Below, piece after piece: positions 57,953 to 64,000 of a DNA stretch of 64,000 nt. Source of the stretch: Manduca sexta (Eukaryota > Arthropoda > Insecta > Lepidoptera > Sphingidae); NCBI RefSeq assembly GCF_014839805.1, contig NC_051139.1, positions 4,588,001 through 4,652,000 on the forward strand, read 5' to 3'. The notes under the pieces were generated by a model that searched no databases, was not told the origin of the DNA, and saw only the letters and a program-made list of their open reading frames with translations. How positions within the stretch are numbered: the stretch's first letter is position 1; every line of letters starts with the position of its first letter. A program made the position numbers and the translations under genes.

Positions 57953-58025
57953 TGATTCCAACCAGACTTGAACTTGCAGCCTGCAGTGTGTAAAGCACAT
58001 GTCATAACCACTACACTACAAAACC
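57953..58025 (-). pseudogene. Decayed tRNA-Val (UAC)
   Basis: It is exactly 73 nt and collinear with the intact genes, keeping the TTTACAC anticodon loop, but it has many substitutions: the acceptor stem is broken (ggtttt against the 3' side) and the T stem is disrupted (caagttcaagtctgg). The 3' flank (aaatctaaaatatga) still resembles that of the intact genes, so it is an old duplicate rather than a SINE head. Confidence 0.7.
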
Positions 58026-58044
58026 TGATTTATAAAGAAGGTTG

Positions 58045-58168
58045 AAGGTTCGAATTCGCAAAGAATACACACATGAATTTTAAAGTCAGGTGTGTGCCTT
58101 GGAATTTGAAACTGCGAACATTCGTCTCGGCAATCCGTTCCACAACCAACTAGGCTATCGCTGCTTTT
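58045..58168 (-). mobile_element. SINE type B, head part
   Basis: The minus strand reads gcgatagcctagttggttgt (A-box region) and gccgagacgaatgttcgcag, then tttcaaattccaaggcacac. It is truncated after tattctttgcgaattcg. It sits between the decayed and the first intact tRNA. Confidence 0.7.
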
Positions 58169-58205
58169 TTCATTTAAAACTTTATGAAAAATAAATCCAA
58201 AAATG

Positions 58206-58278
58206 TGATTCCGGCCAGGATCGAACTGGCGGCCTTCTGCGTGTAAAGCAGATGTGATAACCACTACACCACGGAACC
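58206..58278 (-). tRNA. tRNA-Val (anticodon UAC), copy 1
   Basis: On the minus strand this is a complete 73-nt cloverleaf: acceptor GGTTCCG pairing with CGGAATC (one G-U), a D arm with the A box TGGTGTAGTGG, an anticodon stem TCTGC with GCAGA around TTTACAC (anticodon at 58,243-58,245), and a T arm GCCAG and CTGGC with B box GTTCGATCC. The discriminator base is A. A run of five T's just past the 3' end serves as Pol III terminator. It reads GUA valine codons. The open frame crossing it is not a protein gene. Confidence 0.95.
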
Positions 58279-58777
58279 AGTTGCGTATTATATCAGAAGA
58301 ACTGGTATAATACATCGTTCTACTTAAAAGCATACGCCTATTGTAATTTGTATGAAGAGTCTTACTAGGCGGACTCAATTGTCTAATAGCCGGCTAACAA
58401 CTTGAGCATACTATCGCGTGATGGGGGAGTATTTTATACATTACTGTAGCCACAGCTCGGTACAAAAAAATATCCTACCACTCGGTAGTGCGCTAAGTTG
58501 TTTGCCGGCTTTTATAAATAGGAGCTGTAGCGACAAGAACAATATTAACTAAGAGGTGGATTCTTTATTGATGTCGTTGTTGTAGCAGCTGTTTATGAAG
58601 ATACAAAGAGGTTGATTCTTTGTTCATATTTGTGTGATCGCAGGTTTCTTTGAAAATGGTTCTTTAAATATAAAAATTGAAGTATGTTAAAAATCTTCAT
58701 GGAACTACTCTTATATCCTGCTCCAAGCTCCAAGGAGTCGTTGAAACACTGTACTTCAGGCATGTTCTAGTGACTTA
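58279..58777. other. Spacer inside the tRNA cluster
   Basis: No gene. The first bases after copy 1 (agttg) match those after copy 5 but not copies 2-4, which gives a hint about duplication order. Confidence 0.5.
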
Positions 58778-59037
58778 CCCCCTTATTCATAAACGTTTTT
58801 TATCGAACGACCGAGTAAGGCTGTGATAACAAGTCTGTTTCTCAGTGCTGACGGCATGGCAGTCTTCGCAGTGCGTAGACGTAGGGCCGTTGTGATTGGC
58901 TAATATTGAAATACAACAATAATAACCAATCACAACGGCCCTATGTCTATTTCTCAGTGCCGTTGGACACTGAGAAACAGGCTTGTTATCACAGCTTTAC
59001 TCCGTCCTTAGATAAAAAACGTTTATGAATAAGGGGG
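58778..59037 (-). mobile_element. 260-bp TIR MITE, inverted sister copy
   Basis: Same length and ends as the element at 43,876, but the interior order is reversed. The flanking trinucleotides are tta on both sides (58,775-58,777 and 59,038-59,040), a TSD of the TWA type. It lies between tRNA-Val copy 1 and the tandem array. Confidence 0.88.
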
Positions 59038-59118
59038 TTAGTTTTTACGAGCTCTCGGTTGTCCGATCAATATAATTTAAGTCATTATATGGAAAAAAAT
59101 ATAAAATAAAACATTAAT

Positions 59119-59191
59119 TGATTCCGGCCAGGATCGAACTGGCGGCCTTCTGCGTGTAAAGCAGATGTGATAACCACTACACCACGGAACC
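59119..59191 (-). tRNA. tRNA-Val (UAC), copy 2
   Basis: Identical to copy 1 over the mature sequence, with B box GTTCGATCC and discriminator A. The 3' flank differs (aattaatgttttatttt on the minus strand) but still supplies T4 runs. It is the first member of the tandem array. Confidence 0.95.
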
Positions 59192-59275
59192 ATTCATAGG
59201 AAAAGACGTTAATACTGAATGAATTCTACTGTTTATTTCTTTCAGAATTGTATGAAAAAAACAAATCCAAAAATG

Positions 59276-59348
59276 TGATTCCGGCCAGGTTCGAACTGGC
59301 GGCCTTCTGCGTGTAAAGCAGATGTGATAACCACTACACCACGGAACC
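59276..59348 (-). tRNA. tRNA-Val (UAC), copy 3
   Basis: The cloverleaf is as in copy 1, except that the T loop reads TTCGAAC (base 60 changed), giving a B box GTTCGAACC. All stems are intact. The T5 terminator lies directly 3'. Confidence 0.94.
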
Positions 59349-59431
59349 ATTCATAAGAAAAGACGTTAATACTGAATGAATTCTACTGTTTATTTCTTTT
59401 AGAATTGTATGAAAAAACAAATCCAAAAATG

Positions 59432-59504
59432 CGATTCCGGCCAGGCTCGAACTGGCGGCCTTCTGCGTGTAAAGCAGATGTGATAACCACTACACCACGG
59501 AACC
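59432..59504 (-). tRNA. tRNA-Val (UAC), copy 4, G73 variant
   Basis: The stems and anticodon match copy 1. The T loop is TTCGAGC and the discriminator base 73 is G rather than A. The discriminator contributes to recognition by valyl-tRNA synthetase, so this copy may be charged less well. It is otherwise expected to be transcribed. Confidence 0.92.
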
Positions 59505-59587
59505 ATTCATAGGAAAAGACGTTAATACTGAATGAATTCTACTGTTTATTTCTTTCAGAATTGTATGAAAAAACAAATCCAAAAATG

Positions 59588-59660
59588 TGATTCCGGCCAG
59601 GATCGAACTGGCGGCCTTCTGCGTGTAAAGCAGATGTGATAACCACTACACCACGGAACC
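59588..59660 (-). tRNA. tRNA-Val (UAC), copy 5
   Basis: The mature sequence is identical to copies 1 and 2. Its 5' flank on the minus strand (caact before the gene) matches copy 1, whereas copies 2-4 share tgaat. The T5 terminator is present. Confidence 0.95.
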
Positions 59661-60204
59661 AGTTGGGCGAGTAGTCTCAAAACTTTATCGAGTAGAGCAG
59701 CTCTACTTTCACTGTATCGAAAACAATGTTTTTTTTTCGTGTATATTTAATTAAAATTGACCAGTTTCAGCCAGTAACTTACACAATGTCTACTATTTAA
59801 TACTCCACATTTCCTATGACATGATTAACCATAAACAATTTATAAATAAAGGAAGCAAATTTTTAGAATATCTCGTATGGATTGCATGACGAATACATAT
59901 TATATTAGCAAGCCGTACGAGCATTAGCTATTAGATTATGCCCCTTTTAAGTTGTTATCTATTTCATTTTGTACATTCTATTATTTTCAATTATTATTTA
60001 ATGCGATTACTAAACATGTGATGTGTGTGTGTGTGTGCGATACAATTTCATTCGCTTTGTAATTCAAAGTTCTGGTTGCTGTTGCCGCTGAATACAGTCC
60101 TTGGGTAGGCAAGGCATATACCATCAGCCGCATGATATTCTTATCATATTTTTTTTATTTAAATGTACTTTGATCTGACATCTTTTTTTAATGCTTTAAA
60201 TTAT
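59661..60204. other. No gene seen; (GT)n run
   Basis: A gtgatgtgtgtgtgtgtgtg run lies near 60,018-60,038. The remaining sequence is AT-rich. Confidence 0.45.
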
Positions 60205-60482
60205 GAGACAAGTTTGCTGTTCGCCTGATGGTAAGCGATATGAACGGCCATAAACAGTAGAAACACCATCCAACACCTTAAATTATAAAATATTGTTTGG
60301 TATTCCACTGTACTGGCCATCCTAAGGCATGAAATGTTAAGTCTATATATCCAATAGATACACTGGCTAGAATGTTCTTCGTACCGGAACACAACAATGA
60401 CTACACACTGCTGCTTGGCGGCAGAAATAGACATTGCGGTGATACTTACCCAGGCGGATTCTCACATATGAGAAACCTACCA
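60205..60482 (+). repeat. Dispersed repeat C, uninterrupted copy
   Basis: It runs from agtttgctgttcgcctgatg through tggtaagcgatatgaacggc, cataaacagtagaaacacca, ttaaattataaaatattgtt, atacactggctagaatg, gtaccggaacacaacaatga and gctgcttggcggcagaaata to ctcacatatgagaaacctac. It shows the family order without the MITE found at 40,228. Confidence 0.8.
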
Positions 60483-60903
60483 CTAATACATCTAGAATTT
60501 ACCTTACAATTTAGTTCTATTTATGAACCGAATTTTATATCATGGTGCATAGAACTAATTCTAAATTAGTCCCTGTGCAATGTGTAATAATCACTTTTTA
60601 TACGATTTAATAATATAGAGTAGTCATGCTGATATTATTTATTTAATTATCAGTTAGTAACATGTGTTCTGACACATTATTATTACTCATAAATCATTAT
60701 TATATTGTATTCCCGCTGTTTTAGATTTGTTTTATAGAAATGCTATGTAACATTATAATTTAGGGTATATAAGCTTATTCTAAGAGTAATACTTGGTTAT
60801 TAGATTTGTCAATTTGTTTTAGATCTAAGTAGAATGTTTTAATTGTTTCATCTGTACTGTAAATTCCTGTATGACTATCTGACTGAAGGAATAGTAAATT
60901 CAT
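60483..60903. other. No gene seen
   Basis: AT-rich; no repeat match. Confidence 0.4.
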
Positions 60904-60990
60904 TTGACATTAAAATTAAACTTTTTTTCAGATTTTATCGTGGTTTTTATACATATTTAAATGTTCTCCAGATGTTTCGAAGTCTTCTTT
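60904..60990 (+). mobile_element. Penelope-like element end, short fragment
   Basis: The order ttgacattaaaattaaactt, cagattttatcgtgg, tgttctccagatgtttcgaa, gtcttc matches the left arm at 47,782-47,850. Nothing beyond the tcgaagtctt position is kept. Confidence 0.6.
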
Positions 60991-63754
60991 TGAATTATTA
61001 AATGTAATTTGTTATTTTCACAAATATATTTAGATTTTATTTTCAACATTACGCATTGTTGTTGTAGTAATAGGTCATGGCTATTAACTAGAAAGCTCAG
61101 CTTCAAAGTCATAAAAGCTCATAAAATATTTTTGCACGGCTGAAATCGTCATCTACAGAATTTCTTACGCCTGCACGCAAATGTTGACCATCTAACATTT
61201 TTTATGTTTCATCACAGAACGAACTATGTACTCTCCCGGACACATTATAAGGCAAATTACGCATCTAAGTACAGCTGTATTATAATCTCTCCGCCCTTAA
61301 TTTATGGAAAATTAGTATTTTTTTAATATTTGTTAAGTAACAAAATTCTTAGTCATCATTTTATGATGCGTTGATTTACGCGGACATAGTCTTGGAATCG
61401 GAAAAAAAGATTTTAAAATTGATATAAGTAAGATAAGATAATATTTTAATTAACAGGTAATTGGGCAACAAACCATAAATCAGTAATTCAAAGGCACACG
61501 CTCGTTCGTGGTCTAAATTTGACCAGCTGTGTTTGCAGATCTATGATTATATTTTGACAGGCAACGACAATTTGACAGTTCGATAGGACAAAAATGAAGT
61601 CTATACTCTTAGAACTTTGCATTAAATAAAAAACGATATCTAATTAGTGACAGTCGGTTTTTGCACTAAATTGTTTCGGTATAGTCATTAAGCAAAAAAG
61701 ACAACCGAAGTGTTGAACAAGTGGTTCGTACCAACGGACATCCGCGGACTGCGCTTGCGTAATCGATTGTTAACAGAGACTTTGTTTTATTTTCCATGAT
61801 TTACCAGTCTTTGTTACATAACTGTTGGGAAAAATGTGGACATTTTAGTAGTCAGTGATCCGGTAATGAAAAGCGCTTAATATTATAGTGATGGTTATTA
61901 TTATGTTGGAGACTTCTTTTTATTACAAGTTGATCTGTAAAAGGTATAGACAGAAGCATGAAATAACATTTAAATGATTTGTAATAGAACGTGGATATTT
62001 CACATTACAAATAATTAACTTATACAAATAAAGTATTTTTTCAATAACTTATTAGCTTCTAACACAATATAATTTATGAATGTATTTAGTAGATTATTAT
62101 AGATTTTTATGGACTAATTTCTAAGTAATTTTGTTCAATATTTAGACGAATGAATATATATTTTTTTGAAACTAAAGATAAAACATTTATTGAAGGTTAG
62201 CGTAAAAAAAACAAAAGTATCAATTAAATTATCTGTTGAAATCATAAAGAACTTGACTCTTGTATTTCAATATACGATAACTGTTTCCGTCATATTCAAA
62301 CAGAATTTTGAAATGTCGTATGTACCTCACAAAGCGAACAAGAGCGAACAACTAATAACGTCTATTCATACAAATAATTGATGTTTCCACCAGGATTTCA
62401 TCATTCACCGCTCAATCGCCTATTACAAGCGTTTGATAATACTCTATTCTTTGTATTACCTCACGGCGCAAGAATACGCGAATATGGGAAACGGCTACAT
62501 AATAAAAAAAACACATAATATATTGACACAATACAATAGAAACCAGAGGCTGTGTTCGCTTTAGCAATGTTTCTGTGAGATTGTTTCCGTTTTTATTCGT
62601 AATTCGAGATTATTTTTTAATTTCGGGGTTTTTATCTTTAGTAGACATAACAACCCCATCGTAATTTGTTACAATGTAAGTACATACTTGATTTAAATAG
62701 TATAGTCTTAATTTAGATATACGTAGGTATTAATAATGAAGTCGACTCACTGGTGAGCAACTGTTAATAAAGTACAAATTTTTCTGGCAATCTCTGATTT
62801 TTCTTAAGATAAAATACTTTGAATTAGACCTACATCCAGACTATTTAATTTAAATTCGTTCAACAGCGAGTCCCGTTCAACTTTTTCCGAACATATTCCA
62901 ACTGCAAATTTAGCATATCTTCAATTTAATTCGAGATAGTTATCAGACTTAGAGTTCTTGGCTGTAAATATACACAACAAACTACATTATATTAATAAAG
63001 AGAATCGCTAAATCTGCCGCTAGATGAATACTGAATTGGCAAATAAACTAAATTACTTCCCATAGAAAAACAGTTATAAACAGTAATCAACTCTCAACCT
63101 TACTACGTTCAGAAAAACAGCTAACAGTAGTTCTATGTTTAAATAATTGTAATAGAATGATATAATAATTATTGTACTTAAAGGATATCTTACCATGCAT
63201 CAAGAATAATATGTTTTATGTTTCAATAAAAAGATTATTATAATAAAACAATTGTCGTATTACAATGGAAACGAACACGAGCATTAATTGCAGGTTGTCT
63301 CATCACGCTTTGTACGCAACATTGTTCCTTAAGAAATCGTTTCAGAAGCTTTTAAGGTATTATATCCCGAATGTATGTATCTTAGAGGCCAATTTTATTT
63401 ATCTCCAAAATTTTTATAATGACGTATTGTTTCATTACAATTCTAAACCATACTTTTATATATGTTTATACTATATAAAACATCCCTTCTATAATTTACA
63501 AAATAAAATTACTAAAGTTCACTGTGATTTGTTATGAAAGTTAAAATTATAAATAGTTACAGAGTCCTGACTTAGTTGTAAACCTTAAACAAAAATTCGT
63601 CAATTATAGAAACGTTGGTCTCATCGCGAGAATTGAACACGCGGCCTTTTGTTTGACAATCGACAACACGTCCTAAGCCGATGCATATTGCATGCTGACG
63701 CATATATTCAGTTGCTGTCTGAAACTTCAAACTTAACAACTGAATTAGATTTTG
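60991..63754. other. No gene seen
   Basis: AT-rich. Less AT-rich patches at 61,660-61,770 and 62,390-62,490 have no repeat match. The frames at 62,166-62,381 and 63,265-63,537 have no splice or start support. Confidence 0.4.
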
Positions 63755-63955
63755 GAGTGGAGTCCAATAGAATGTTGAATGACGAGAGATGATTACCCCT
63801 CGGCAGTCGACACAATTATGTCGGCCTGCTGGTACCGGATATACACAGGCAGATCCTGAAACGCGACACACTTATGTGCGCAACTAAGGCGATTTTTAAC
63901 ACCTTGTGTACAGTGCTCGCTATCCGGGCGGACATAAAATATATCCTACCACCAG
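63755..63955 (+). repeat. Dispersed repeat D
   Basis: It reads ggagtggagtccaatagaat, gttgaatgacgagagatgat, ggcagtcgacacaattatgt, cggcctgctggtaccggata, gatcctgaaacgcgacacac, aacaccttgtgtacagtgct, cgggcggacataaaatatat and cctaccaccagc. This is the best example of the 3' half of the family. Confidence 0.8.
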
Positions 63956-64000
63956 CAAACGTAAACTTTTTACCTAGATACATTATTTCAAAGATAAAGA

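Larger units (their letters stand above)
59119..59660 (-). repeat. Tandem array of tRNA-Val units, period 156-157 bp
   Basis: Starts at 59,119, 59,276, 59,432 and 59,588. The spacers carry the same aaaagacgttaatactgaat, gaattctactgtttatttct and gaattgtatgaaaaa blocks with only single differences, so the unit (gene plus spacer) was amplified recently by unequal exchange. Confidence 0.92.

Noticed and set aside
58016..58378. 120-codon minus-strand open frame
   Set aside because: It runs through a tRNA-Val gene and a SINE head; the frame is a by-product of those RNA-type sequences.
63572..63871. 99-codon minus-strand frame
   Set aside because: Its first third lies in dispersed repeat D and the rest has no domain or splice support.

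Overview
The window looks like nuclear DNA of a moth or butterfly (Lepidoptera; this is inference). It is strongly AT-rich and intron-like, and it is saturated with short repeats of the kind that fill lepidopteran introns and spacers: tRNA-derived SINEs with readable Pol III A and B boxes, Helitron-like pieces ending in CTAG before T, foldback and terminal-inverted-repeat (TIR) MITEs, 3' ends of LINEs, and a Penelope-like element. No bacterial operon structure, rRNA or CRISPR array was seen. Almost every long open frame lies inside a repeat or is a chance frame.

Region by region. 1-30 kb is mostly single-copy AT-rich DNA with scattered repeats. A few GC-denser islands look exon-like (about 5.0, 7.5, 9.8, 10.5, 13.9 and 20.7 kb). 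Only the one at 13,931-13,987 (minus strand) has strong splice sites on both sides. At 30,038-30,086 (minus strand) a short exon encodes a start methionine and a signal-peptide-like stretch and runs into a good 5' splice site. A CpG-rich block just upstream of it is the likely promoter and leader. The simplest reading is that the left half of the window is intron and exon territory of one secreted or membrane-protein gene on the minus strand, but its product is not recognised. A second CpG-rich block with a consensus donor on the same strand lies at 36.6 kb.

30-47 kb is a repeat field of SINEs, hAT-like MITEs, two dispersed lepidopteran repeat families, a nested MITE, and a 260-bp TIR element that recurs at 58.8 kb. 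47.7-49.9 kb holds the most striking object: a Penelope-like retroelement present as a head-to-head inverted dimer with 0.94-kb arms, flanked by a 12-bp target-site duplication and carrying two broken GIY-YIG endonuclease reading frames. Six smaller copies of the same element ends occur across the window. Four of them are also foldbacks or partial foldbacks, and one has an 11-bp target-site duplication and a Helitron-like piece nested inside it.

57.9-59.7 kb is a cluster of five intact tRNA-Val(UAC) genes on the minus strand plus one decayed copy of identical length. Four of the intact genes form a recent tandem array with a period of 156-157 bp. The 260-bp MITE is inserted between the first gene and the array. 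The remainder to 64 kb is AT-rich, with a few repeat copies.

The only genes I would call functional from the sequence are the tRNAs. The protein-coding exons are predictions from start context, splice signals and open frame.
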